DNA of 64,000 bases from Campylobacter porcelli (GTDB taxonomy: Bacteria > Campylobacterota > Campylobacteria > Campylobacterales > Campylobacteraceae), in assembly GCF_002139855.1 (NCBI RefSeq), contig NZ_CP018789.1:1426001-1490000 (forward strand), given 5' to 3'. Positions 57,798-64,000 of this stretch are shown piece by piece. The notes under the pieces are model-generated. The model saw nothing but the letters and a program-made list of their open reading frames with translations, was not told the DNA's origin and ran no database searches. Every line of letters begins with the position of its first letter. Position 1 is the stretch's first letter. The translations under genes were made by a program, and so were the position numbers.

Positions 57798-57923
57798 TTT
57801 TAAGTGGGAAGGGGGACGCTTTTTGGCAGATGAGTGGCGCAATAGTCAAACGATACTAACTATCGTTTGATGGCACTACGAAACATAAGAGCGGAGCTAC
57901 CTTGCCCTTCCCCCTTAACTTAC

Positions 57924-57991
57924 ACTCCAAATTTTCGCCAAAAACTCCTTCGAGTTTTTTGTTGCGAAAATTTTGAAAAAGCCTTTCAAGG
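57924..57991 (+). repeat. Module G1 plus joiner J (direct copy 63131-63198)
   Basis: A 68-base unit differs from 63131-63198 at one position. It is a nested hairpin: outer AAATTTTCGC / GCGAAAATTT, inner AAAAACTC-CTTC-GAGTTTTT. The joiner AAAAGCCTTTCAAGG leads here into hairpin I (CTGAGC-TTTC-GCTCAG, 57995-58010), but at the right copy into hairpin H (GTGGC-TTAC-GCCAC). Confidence 0.9.
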
Positions 57992-58044
57992 TTGCTGAGC
58001 TTTCGCTCAGATTTAACAAAACAAATTTGAACCAAATAGGGTTA

Positions 58045-58126
58045 CCCTACGAAGTAGGGACTTTAGGTGGGTCAAGGGAGCGTAGCTCCCTGTCGCAAAC
58101 GACGACTTGTTGCCGTGCGAAGTAAA
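58045..58126 (+). repeat. Modules D2-E2-K3 at the end of the left array
   Basis: D2 is CCCTAC-GAA-GTAGGG (58045-58059). E2 is GGGAGC-GTA-GCTCCC within GGTGGGTCAAGGGAGC (58066-58090), related to E1 at 57731-57760. K3 is ACGACGAC-TT-GTTGCCGT (58099-58116) between TCGC and GCGA. The array ends 28 bases before the acetyltransferase -10 box. Confidence 0.8.
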
Positions 58127-58153
58127 AACAGCCATAAAACATATCTTTAATGC

Positions 58154-58159
58154 TATAAT
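58154..58159 (+). promoter_or_regulatory. -10 box for the acetyltransferase gene
   Basis: TATAAT (context ATGCTATAATACTC) lies 28 bases before the ATG at 58188 and immediately after the repeat array. Confidence 0.6.
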
Positions 58160-58187
58160 ACTCTTTTACAAAATTTTAAGGTGCGGT

Positions 58188-58691
58188 ATGAAATTTGTAT
58201 TTAAAGATTATAAGCTACTAAGCCCAAGTGAGAGCTTGGAGATTTTAAGCATTAGAAATAGCAAGGCAATTAGAGATATTAGCTTAGATGGCGGTATAAT
58301 CGACATACAAACTCATAAAAATTGGATTTTAAATTTACCAAATAATTCATATTTTGCGATGATTTTTAATGATGAGATTGTGGGTGGGGTTAATTTTTAT
58401 AATGGTTTTTGGGGGATTTTTTATAAAAGTGGCGTAGAGCCTTTAGTTAAATCAGCCTTTGCTTATCTATTTTTATCAAAAATTTTAAAAGATAGCGATC
58501 TTATCTACTCTAAGATTAAATTAAACAATCAAAACGCCCTAAGATTTAATCAATTTTTTGGCTTTGAGATAGTCAAAAGCAATGAGATCTACACTTTGGA
58601 GTTAAAAAAATCCAAATTTAACTCATTAAATAACAAGCTAATTAATAGGGTAAAATCTCTAGCAGATAGTAGCAAGGTGGAGTTTATCTAA
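58188..58691 (+). CDS. GNAT acetyltransferase, PseH-like
   Basis: The 167 residues follow the GNAT fold of sugar N-acetyltransferases: ILSIRNSKAIRDISLDGG, HKNWILNLPNNSYFAMIFND, EIVGGVNFYNG and the C-terminal NQNALRFNQFFGFEIV (acceptor/CoA helix). This is the layout of PseH, which acetylates an amino-sugar nucleotide in pseudaminic acid synthesis. A true PseH or a paralogue for another sugar are both possible. ATG at 58188 with AAGG upstream is preferred to a longer frame that enters the repeat array. It ends eight bases inside the convergent ligase gene. Confidence 0.72.
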   Translation: MKFVFKDYKLLSPSESLEILSIRNSKAIRDISLDGGIIDIQTHKNWILNLPNNSYFAMIFNDEIVGGVNFYNGFWGIFYKSGVEPLVKSAFAYLFLSKILKDSDLIYSKIKLNNQNALRFNQFFGFEIVKSNEIYTLELKKSKFNSLNNKLINRVKSLADSSKVEFI

Positions 58692-59976
58692 GTTTTCTAT
58701 CTTTTTTAAAGCGGTTTGTAAAGGTAATTTCATCTACGATATTTATCTTAACTGGGATTTTATACCGCTCCAATCTAGCCTTACAATGCGATTTTATCAG
58801 CTCTTTGGCATTTGATTTAGCTAGATCGCACACTACATCGCACGCCACCATCTGACCTAAAATCTCACACGGCAAAGCATATACCAAAGCATCTTTTATC
58901 TCATCTAGCTCTAAAATACAGCTCTCAACCTCGCTAGCTAGAAGTTTCTTGCCACCTACATTTATAATCTCCTTGCTTCTGCCTATGATTTTTAAAAATC
59001 CATCGCCATCTTGCTTAACTAAATCCCCACTATCAAACCACTGGTTATCACTATCTAAATTCATATAGCCTAAAAACATAGTTTTTGACTTTAAAAATAG
59101 CCTTCCATCTTTGATCTTATACTCATCTGGCTTTAGCTTAAAGTATGTTGATATTGATGATTTAGAAGTGGTGGGTAAAATCCCGCTCTCACTCGTGCCA
59201 AAGGTCTGGATAAATTTAACCTTTTTAAATATATTTTTAAGTCTAATTAGTATATTTTCGTCCATTCTCTCTGTGCCGTAGGTGATGAGCCTAAGGGAGC
59301 TTAAATCATAATTTTCATACTCCTTAGTCATTAAAAGCAAATTTAAAAAACTAGGCGTAGTAGGTAGGATATGGGCTTTGTATTTTGATATTAAATAGCA
59401 TATATTTTTAGGCGAAAAATCACTGGCTATAATGAGCGTTGAGCCGCTTAATAAGCCACTTAGCAAGGTATTTATCCCGCCGATATGGTCAAATAGCAAA
59501 AATAGAATAATCCTTAATGAATTTGCCCTTTTATCTGCGAAATTTTTTACCATATTATCTAGATTGTGAATTATAGCTTTTGGCTTATTTAGGGTTCCGC
59601 TAGAAAAGATTATTAAGCCACTTTGGTTATTTAGCTCTTTGATTTTATCGTGCTTTGGTGGATTTAGGCTTTTTATATTGATTTGGCTTTTTATCTCTAT
59701 TAGTTTGTTTGCGTTTGAGCTTTGTAGATACTCATCTAAATTTGGGCTATCTGGTAGTAGTGCTACTATATTTTTATTTAGATAAAGTGCGATAAACATA
59801 GCGATACTCTCAAAGCTATAAATAGCCCTTAACGCCACTATATCGCCATTTGAAAGCTCATCTTTGATTAGTGATTTATAAAGATTAATCCTATCTATAA
59901 GGTGTTGATATGAGTGTTCTTTGCCTTTGTCTATTATGGCGATTTTATCTTGATTTGATTTTAGGGCTTTTAGCAT
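58684..59976 (-). CDS. AMP-dependent acyl/aminoacyl ligase (adenylation enzyme)
   Basis: The 430 residues belong to the ANL superfamily: phosphate loop LIIFSSGTLNKPKAIIH, ITYGTERMDE, QTFGTSESG, the ribose-binding WFDSGDLV and hinge IIGRSKEIINVGGKK, and a terminal Lys in RFKKDRK. It activates a carboxylic or amino acid as AMP ester, probably loading the ACP encoded two genes upstream. C. jejuni has comparable ligase and ACP genes in its flagellin-glycosylation region. It is the last gene of ACP-SDR-ligase and overlaps the SDR gene by seven bases. Confidence 0.82.
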   Translation of the reverse strand: MLKALKSNQDKIAIIDKGKEHSYQHLIDRINLYKSLIKDELSNGDIVALRAIYSFESIAMFIALYLNKNIVALLPDSPNLDEYLQSSNANKLIEIKSQINIKSLNPPKHDKIKELNNQSGLIIFSSGTLNKPKAIIHNLDNMVKNFADKRANSLRIILFLLFDHIGGINTLLSGLLSGSTLIIASDFSPKNICYLISKYKAHILPTTPSFLNLLLMTKEYENYDLSSLRLITYGTERMDENILIRLKNIFKKVKFIQTFGTSESGILPTTSKSSISTYFKLKPDEYKIKDGRLFLKSKTMFLGYMNLDSDNQWFDSGDLVKQDGDGFLKIIGRSKEIINVGGKKLLASEVESCILELDEIKDALVYALPCEILGQMVACDVVCDLAKSNAKELIKSHCKARLERYKIPVKINIVDEITFTNRFKKDRKLR

Positions 59977-60665
59977 ACTCCACCTAGATATATGGTTTGG
60001 GCTGTTATAAATCTGCTTTTATCACTGATTAAGAAATCAACCCCATTTTTAATATCTTCAAATTCGCAATAATCTTTTATTATCAGTTTAGATAGCAAGC
60101 TATCTAATTTATCTTTTGGTAAGGCTTTTATAAGATTGGTTTTAGTAGGGCTAACTCCTAGAGCGTTTATCCTGATACCATAATATCCAAATTCCTTAGC
60201 GCTGATTTGAGTAAATTTTTCTATGGCTGATTTCATACTAGCATAGACTGCTTCACCCTCTAAACTAAGCGGAGAGGCGATGCTAGAGATATTTACTATA
60301 CTTCCTTTGCGATTTTTCATCATAATTTTAGCCACCTCTTTGGTAAATAAAAATGTAGTCCTAAAATTAACTCTATATATCTCATCTACCAAATCCAAAT
60401 TTGTAGTGGCGATATGGTTTAGGGTGGTTGTGCCGATATTATTAATCAAAATATCTACTTTAAATTTACGCCCAATCTCTCTAATCATATCAATTACAGA
60501 TTTCTCATCATTAGCATCTAATGTGTAATGATGGTAATTAGTGTGATTGATATTTGGGGTATTTCTAGAGCAGCCTATGATGGTATGACCCTCATCTAGA
60601 TACAATCTAGCAAGAGCATTGCCGATGCCTTTGCTCGTGCCTGTGATGATAAAAACTCTACTCAT
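59970..60665 (-). CDS. Short-chain dehydrogenase/reductase (FabG-like)
   Basis: The 231 residues have the NAD(P)-binding ITGTSKGIGNALARLY, NNIGTT, the catalytic Ser in VNISSIASPLS and YASMKSAIEKF with Tyr-x3-Lys. FabG-like enzymes reduce 3-ketoacyl-ACPs, which fits the neighbouring ACP, though a sugar or other ketone substrate is possible. It overlaps ACP by eight bases and the ligase by seven, so the three are translationally coupled. Confidence 0.85.
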   Translation of the reverse strand: MSRVFIITGTSKGIGNALARLYLDEGHTIIGCSRNTPNINHTNYHHYTLDANDEKSVIDMIREIGRKFKVDILINNIGTTTLNHIATTNLDLVDEIYRVNFRTTFLFTKEVAKIMMKNRKGSIVNISSIASPLSLEGEAVYASMKSAIEKFTQISAKEFGYYGIRINALGVSPTKTNLIKALPKDKLDSLLSKLIIKDYCEFEDIKNGVDFLISDKSRFITAQTIYLGGVC

Positions 60666-60933
60666 TTAAAGACTTTTGGATATATCTAGATAGTGAGTTG
60701 ATATTTATAAATGGCGAAGTTTTTTGGCTCATTGCTTTTTTATCAGATAGGCTAATGTTTTTGCCAAATTTATCATATATCGCCTCTTCAAGCTCCACAA
60801 CTAGCTCAAGCAGCCCAATACTATCAAATAAAGCATTAGATCTGCCAAAAATATATGAATTTTCATCTACAATAGCATCTTTTTTGATGGTTTTAATCGT
60901 TTGAATTATCAAATTTTTAATCTCTATTTGCAC
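60658..60933 (-). CDS. Acyl carrier protein-like protein, start region with G10 tract
   Basis: The 91-residue four-helix protein has the phosphopantetheine Ser in FGRSNALFDSIGLLELVVEL: the DSIG of this segment matches the ACP motif DSxx(L). It is probably a dedicated ACP rather than the fatty-acid one. The only in-frame start is GTG at 60933, preceded by TTGGC and ten G residues. An ATG at 60950-60948 just before the tract is out of frame at G10 and in frame at G8 or G11. It heads the ACP-SDR-ligase operon. Confidence 0.8.
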   Translation of the reverse strand: MQIEIKNLIIQTIKTIKKDAIVDENSYIFGRSNALFDSIGLLELVVELEEAIYDKFGKNISLSDKKAMSQKTSPFININSLSRYIQKSLNE

Positions 60934-60938
60934 GCCAA

Positions 60939-60948
60939 CCCCCCCCCC
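60939..60948. repeat. Homopolymer C10 (G10 on the coding strand), candidate phase-variation tract
   Basis: Ten consecutive C on the plus strand lie five bases upstream of the ACP GTG. It is the only homopolymer G/C run of this length in the window. Campylobacter uses poly-G tracts of 8-11 to switch surface-structure genes. Confidence 0.85.
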
Positions 60949-61041
60949 ATATTTGTAAAAATATGCAAAAATTAGTATTAAATTGTATTAAATTTAACCT
61001 TTACATATGTTAAAATATATAAAAATAAAAAAGGTTTATAT

Positions 61042-61902
61042 ATGAAAAATATAGTTATTTTTGGCACTGGAGCAGCCGGTAGAGCCATACATAGAGCGGT
61101 TAATGATAGGGATAATATAGTAGCTTTTATAGATAATAACAAGCAAAAGCAAGGCAGTAAATATATGGATATTCCTATTTATAGCGTTGATGAGATTGTA
61201 AAATTGGAATTTGATTATATCTATATAGGTGGGATCTGGGTCGATGAGATGGAGGCTCAGCTTGTAAATTTAGGTCTAAAAGACAAAATCAAGCTTATAG
61301 AGGATAGGGATATCTCATTTTCAACCCCTGATAGAGAGCGTTTGACTGATGAGGTTATGCGAATTTTAGATGGGTATTTTAATCAGATTAATATGGATTA
61401 TTTCATTTGTAACTCTGGGCTTATATCTATATTGCGTAGCAAGGCTTTAAGCGTAGTTAGCGATGTGGATTTATATGTGTTAAAATACAGCGATCTAGAG
61501 TATTTAGCTAGGAATTTGCCTGATTTATTAGGTAGTAAGTATCAAGTAAATTTGCGTTATATCCAAGATGATGGCTTAAATCTTAAGGCTGGAGATATAA
61601 AGCGAATTACAATTACAAATAGCGATGGGGTGGTTATCGATATTGGATTATTTGATAACTATGGTAAATTCAAGGTTTGCGACTATGATGATGGGAGGTT
61701 TTTTTACTTTCCTAATGAGATTTTTGATGGTGGGCTAAAACGCTTAAATTATAAGGATTTTAGCCTAAGCGTGTTAAAAAACTACCACCAATATCTATGC
61801 TTTATGTATGGGGATAACTATATAGAAGTCCCAAAAAGATTTAGCTCAAATGACTATTTGAATTTAAAAACCAAATCCGAGCTAGATAGCCTTAATATCT
61901 AG
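61042..61902 (+). CDS. Rossmann-fold protein with nucleotidyltransferase-like C-terminus
   Basis: The 286 residues begin with a dinucleotide or CoA-type fold (NIVIFGTGAAGRAIHRAVND, AFIDNNKQKQGSKYMDIPIY), like the N-terminal domain of PglD-type sugar acetyltransferases. The second half, from about residue 100, has VVSDVDLYVLKYSDLEYLAR with a D-x-D pair and resembles LicD/MinD-type nucleotidyltransferase-fold proteins. The combination suggests a role in transferring or activating a surface sugar substituent; the function is inferred only. AAGG precedes the ATG. It is divergent from the ACP operon and overlaps the next gene by 11 bases tail to tail. Confidence 0.65.
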   Translation: MKNIVIFGTGAAGRAIHRAVNDRDNIVAFIDNNKQKQGSKYMDIPIYSVDEIVKLEFDYIYIGGIWVDEMEAQLVNLGLKDKIKLIEDRDISFSTPDRERLTDEVMRILDGYFNQINMDYFICNSGLISILRSKALSVVSDVDLYVLKYSDLEYLARNLPDLLGSKYQVNLRYIQDDGLNLKAGDIKRITITNSDGVVIDIGLFDNYGKFKVCDYDDGRFFYFPNEIFDGGLKRLNYKDFSLSVLKNYHQYLCFMYGDNYIEVPKRFSSNDYLNLKTKSELDSLNI

Positions 61903-62533
61903 CCACTACCCTTACGCAGACGCAACTTTCATCTTTGATGGGGGCAAATTTACTGCTCTCATCAATATAAACTATCTCAAAACCGCTATTTATCAAAGTT
62001 TGCCTTAACTCATCAAGCTCTATAAATCTACGATAATGATTATCAAATATAAATGCGTTTTTGCCCACATTCTTACCTAGGCCAAATTTCCCATCGTTTA
62101 CGCTTCTTGCTTCTATGGCTAAAATTCCATCGCTTTTAAGCAGATTTTTGACATTTTGTATAAAGCCACTTTGGCTACTATCATCTATAGCATGAAGTGT
62201 AAATCTACTATAGCAAATATCAAATTTATCGCTAATATCCAAAGAATTGGTAAAATCCCCGCAAATCCATCTGATATTTTTATCCCTATTTTTTAAGCTA
62301 TTAATGGCGATATTTGAGCTATCAATGGCGGTTACGCTTAGATTATTCTTAGCAAAATAGAGGCTATCTCTACCATTACCACAGCCAAATTCGATTAAAT
62401 TTACAACGCTTTTATTTTTTATATAATTTTCATAGATGAAATTAGCAAAAAGCGTAGGCGTGGCAATATCTTTGTGTTCGTTTTTATAAAATTCATTCCA
62501 ATATAGATTATCTCTAATCACATCTATCACCAA
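61892..62533 (-). CDS. SAM-dependent methyltransferase
   Basis: The 213 residues show the SAM motifs NLIEFGCGNGRDSLYFAK (I) and TAIDSSNIAINSLK (II), then WICGDFTNSLDISDKFDICY (20 residues) and the motif FDNHYRRFIELDEL near the C-terminus. It resembles small-molecule or sugar methyltransferases. The substrate is unknown. Its start overlaps dgkA by seven bases, suggesting coupled expression. Confidence 0.8.
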   Translation of the reverse strand: MVIDVIRDNLYWNEFYKNEHKDIATPTLFANFIYENYIKNKSVVNLIEFGCGNGRDSLYFAKNNLSVTAIDSSNIAINSLKNRDKNIRWICGDFTNSLDISDKFDICYSRFTLHAIDDSSQSGFIQNVKNLLKSDGILAIEARSVNDGKFGLGKNVGKNAFIFDNHYRRFIELDELRQTLINSGFEIVYIDESSKFAPIKDESCVCVRVVARY

Positions 62534-62883
62534 AATATATTAAATAGCACCACAGCCCAGACCATCACAGCTAAGCAAATAGAGATAAACACAGCCGCAC
62601 TACCGCAGTCTTTAGCCACTTTGGCTAGTGGGTGAAAATCCGGACTAACAAGATCCACACACGCCTCAACAGCGCTATTTAAGCACTCCATCGCAAGGAT
62701 AAACAATAGGCTCACCCCAAGGATAATCATCTGCATATAACTAACTGGCAAAAACCAAATAGCAATAAACAAAGGCAAAATTATAACCACCTCAATGCGA
62801 AATGACTTCTCACTACGCCACATAGCTTTTAAGCCGCTTAATGCGTAAATTGCATTATTGTAAAAGTGATATTTTGGTTTCAT
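62527..62883 (-). CDS. dgkA: Diacylglycerol kinase
   Basis: The 118-residue, three-helix membrane kinase recycles diacylglycerol to phosphatidic acid, including diacylglycerol released by phosphoethanolamine transferases. Family motifs are NAIYALSGLKAMWRSEKSFR and the catalytic MECLNSAVEACVDLVSPDFH (20 residues). Length is typical. In C. jejuni it sits directly after eptC; here it has moved 46 kb away and adjoins the accessory cassette, with the repeat array upstream of its start. Confidence 0.92.
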   Translation of the reverse strand: MKPKYHFYNNAIYALSGLKAMWRSEKSFRIEVVIILPLFIAIWFLPVSYMQMIILGVSLLFILAMECLNSAVEACVDLVSPDFHPLAKVAKDCGSAAVFISICLAVMVWAVVLFNIFW

Positions 62884-62978
62884 CGCTCTCCTTTTTAGTC
62901 GATTAGGGTGAATTTATCAATGTTGTAATTATATCTTTTTATTATTTAAATCATCTTTGAATATATAAGATATTAAAT

Positions 62979-63213
62979 CTGAGCGAAAGCTCAGCAACCT
63001 TAGAAGGCTTTTTCAAAATTTTTAAATTCTTTTCTTTAAGGGACAGGGGAAACTACAATTTGAAAGCCAAAACAGTTTCCCCTATCCCTTAAAAATCCCA
63101 ACCCCTTCCCAGTTTGGCATTTTTATTTTTACTCCAAATTTTCGCCAAAAACTCCTTCGAGTTTTTTGTTGCGAAAATTTTGCAAAAGCCTTTCAAGGGG
63201 TGGCTTACGCCAC
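62979..63213. repeat. Mosaic of palindromic modules, right array
   Basis: The 472 bases between dgkA and the Zeta-like gene hold no gene. From left to right they contain inverted I2 (62979-62994) and J, inverted B3 (63038-63090), inverted A3 (63095-63130), then direct G2 (63131-63182), J and H2 (GTGGC-TTAC-GCCAC, 63200-63213). The inverted block is the mirror of parts of the left array: 63076-63129 is the exact reverse complement of 57582-57635 (54 bases). Confidence 0.88.
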
Positions 63214-63314
63214 GGATTTTATAATAAGATTTTTTAAATTTTTAGAAAATTTAAATATCAAATAAACTTTTTTCCTTTTTTAATCTTTAAAGATTAAATT
63301 ATGTAAAATAAGAA

Positions 63315-63320
63315 TATAAT
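63315..63320 (+). promoter_or_regulatory. -10 box for the Zeta-like gene
   Basis: TATAAT lies 35 bases before the ATG. AAAAGG at 63341-63346 is the ribosome site. Confidence 0.55.
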
Positions 63321-63355
63321 AAAACGCAAAAGCTTGATATAAAAGGTTTTACTAT

Positions 63356-63973
63356 ATGGATAATATAAACAATACTAAACAACTATATATTTTTGCTGGA
63401 GTGAATGGAAGTGGCAAAAGCACATTTTATATTAATCAACTTTTAAAAAATGATTTTTATGGCTATAGGGTAAATAGCGATGAGTTAGCAAAAGAATTAG
63501 GCAATTACGAAAGTCCATATATACAAAATAAAGCAGGTAAATTGGCTATTGCTATGAGAAATAAATTTTTAAATAGCGGTGCTAGTTTTAATCTTGAGAC
63601 TACACTTAGTGGAAAAGGAATTGTCAAATTTATAAAATTAGCCAAAAACAAAGGTTATAATATCACACTTTTTTATATAGGTTTAAAAAGCGTTGAAATA
63701 TCTAAAAAAAGAGTAGCAATCAGAGTAAGCAAAGGCGGACATAATATCGATAATACAACTTTAGAAAGGAGATTTGGACAAAGTTTTGATAACCTAAAAG
63801 AGATACTTGGGGTATGTGATAAAATCTATTTTTATGATAATAGCAGTGAAATTCTAGATGACAAAGAGCAAACCCTATCAAATGCCAAATTAGTAGCATT
63901 TAAGCAAAATGGAGAATTTTCTATTATAAAAGATAGCTATGCTAATAAAATCATCGCTCAATACTATTTTTAA
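63356..63973 (+). CDS. Zeta-toxin-like P-loop kinase
   Basis: The 205 residues have Walker A FAGVNGSGKSTFYINQ, RVNSDELAKELG with the substrate-binding Asp, FNLETTLSGKG and RVSKGGHNIDNTTLERRF, matching the Zeta toxin family. Zeta enzymes phosphorylate UDP-GlcNAc-type sugars and poison wall synthesis. Chromosomal relatives can instead be stand-alone kinases. No Epsilon-like antitoxin frame is seen upstream (only repeats) and the downstream side is cut by the window. Composition is very AT-rich. It lies between two repeat copies. Confidence 0.82.
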   Translation: MDNINNTKQLYIFAGVNGSGKSTFYINQLLKNDFYGYRVNSDELAKELGNYESPYIQNKAGKLAIAMRNKFLNSGASFNLETTLSGKGIVKFIKLAKNKGYNITLFYIGLKSVEISKKRVAIRVSKGGHNIDNTTLERRFGQSFDNLKEILGVCDKIYFYDNSSEILDDKEQTLSNAKLVAFKQNGEFSIIKDSYANKIIAQYYF

Positions 63974-64000
63974 CTTCGCAGTGGAGCAAAGCCCCACTTT
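63964..64000 (-). repeat. Module K2, inverted, at the window edge (possible terminator of the Zeta gene)
   Basis: The minus strand reads GTGGGGC-TTT-GCTCCAC followed by TGCGAAGTTAAAAAT, the same tail as K1. On the plus strand the hairpin lies right after the Zeta-like stop and is followed by TTT, so it could terminate that gene. The array continues beyond the window. Confidence 0.75.

Larger units (their letters stand above)
57181..58127. repeat. Mosaic of palindromic repeat modules, left array
   Basis: About 950 bases between the flgE2 promoter and the acetyltransferase promoter contain no credible gene. They consist of at least ten short modules, most able to fold into a hairpin. My order on the plus strand is A1-D1-C1-B1-F1-J/H1-G3-A2-B2(half)-C2(inverted)-D3(inverted)-E1-K1-F2(long)-G1-J/I1-D2-E2-K3. 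Several modules occur two or three times in either orientation, and the same modules recur at 62979-63213 and 63964-64000. G-runs and C-runs are far more frequent here than in the rest of this AT-rich window. Origin and function are unknown. It is either a REP-like family or structured transcribed DNA. Confidence 0.85.

Noticed and set aside
57652-57849. 65-codon minus-strand frame in the repeat array
   Set aside because: It runs through several hairpin modules that also occur elsewhere in other frames. No RBS and no plausible protein composition.
57181-58127. CRISPR array
   Set aside because: Repeats are palindromic modules of different types, irregularly spaced and in both orientations, with no unique spacers of constant length and no cas genes.
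58107-58187. N-terminal extension of the acetyltransferase (27 codons)
   Set aside because: It enters the repeat array, has no RBS, and spans the predicted -10 box.
57181-63213. Insertion sequence or composite transposon
   Set aside because: No transposase gene or target-site duplication is visible. The inverted repeats are internal modules rather than IS ends.

Overview
The window is chromosomal DNA of a Campylobacter-like epsilonproteobacterium. It is AT-rich, with short intergenic gaps and many overlapping genes. Characteristic content includes futalosine-pathway mqnA, pseB (pseudaminic acid for flagellin), a PCu(A)C protein, canB next to an MscS channel, eptC, the peptidoglycan trimming enzyme pgp2, a ciaD-position gene in front of cca, two hook-protein genes and sigma-54 promoters in front of flagellar operons. 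Gene neighbourhoods recall C. jejuni (canB-mscS; TPR-ciaD-cca; fliK-flgD-flgE; prfA-rpsT). The order of the blocks and the accessory genes do not fit C. jejuni itself, so a non-thermophilic species is more likely. Species assignment is an inference.

Layout. 1-2.8 kb: a truncated gene, a gene remnant with an internal stop, mqnA and gdhA. 2.8-8.1 kb: a cell-wall operon on the minus strand (pgp2, a small protein, alr), then copper protein and pseB, then an orphan ZnuB/ZnuC pair. 8.3-21.9 kb: methyltransferase, a large membrane EAL protein, carbonic anhydrase, MscS, a tiny Asp/Tyr-rich protein, exonuclease III, eptC, a small winged-helix protein, mntP, prfA, rpsT, glmM, lspA, a TM2/SHOCT protein and hemJ. 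22-28.6 kb: two tRNAs and a minus-strand block (yqeY, ppx, cca, ciaD-like, TPR, leuB, leuD, ppk2). 28.8-35.7 kb: a minus-strand set joining a secreted subtilisin-type autotransporter to a FecB/FecC/FecE-type ABC importer and a DJ-1 protein. 35.9-43.9 kb: pyrG, recJ, nhaA, ilvD and a HinfI-like restriction-modification pair. 43.9-57.1 kb: flgE, flgD, fliK from a sigma-54 promoter, typA, an AcfC-like binding protein, a nitroreductase, thyX, an MFS pump, five tRNA genes with an entericidin-like lipoprotein among them, and flgE2 with a canonical sigma-54 promoter.

57.2-64.0 kb is the accessory part and the most unusual. About 950 bases of non-coding DNA (57181-58127) are built from short palindromic modules. 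They recur in both orientations at 62979-63213 and again at the right end of the window. Between them lie a PseH-like acetyltransferase, an acyl-carrier-protein/SDR/AMP-ligase operon, a Rossmann plus nucleotidyltransferase-like protein, a methyltransferase and dgkA. A Zeta-toxin-like kinase follows. Copies of individual modules differ by paired, compensating base changes, or have an entirely different but again self-complementary inner stem, so it is the base-pairing that is conserved. A run of ten G residues sits immediately upstream of the ACP start and shifts the frame of an upstream ATG, as in Campylobacter phase-variable surface loci.

Main inferences. The ACP/SDR/ligase cassette probably makes or attaches an acyl or aminoacyl decoration on a surface sugar and may be phase variable. 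The palindromic mosaic is either a REP-like repeat family or a structured transcribed element, and its 54-nt inverted copies could support inversion of the cassette. No CRISPR array, rRNA gene, insertion sequence or recognisable prophage was seen.
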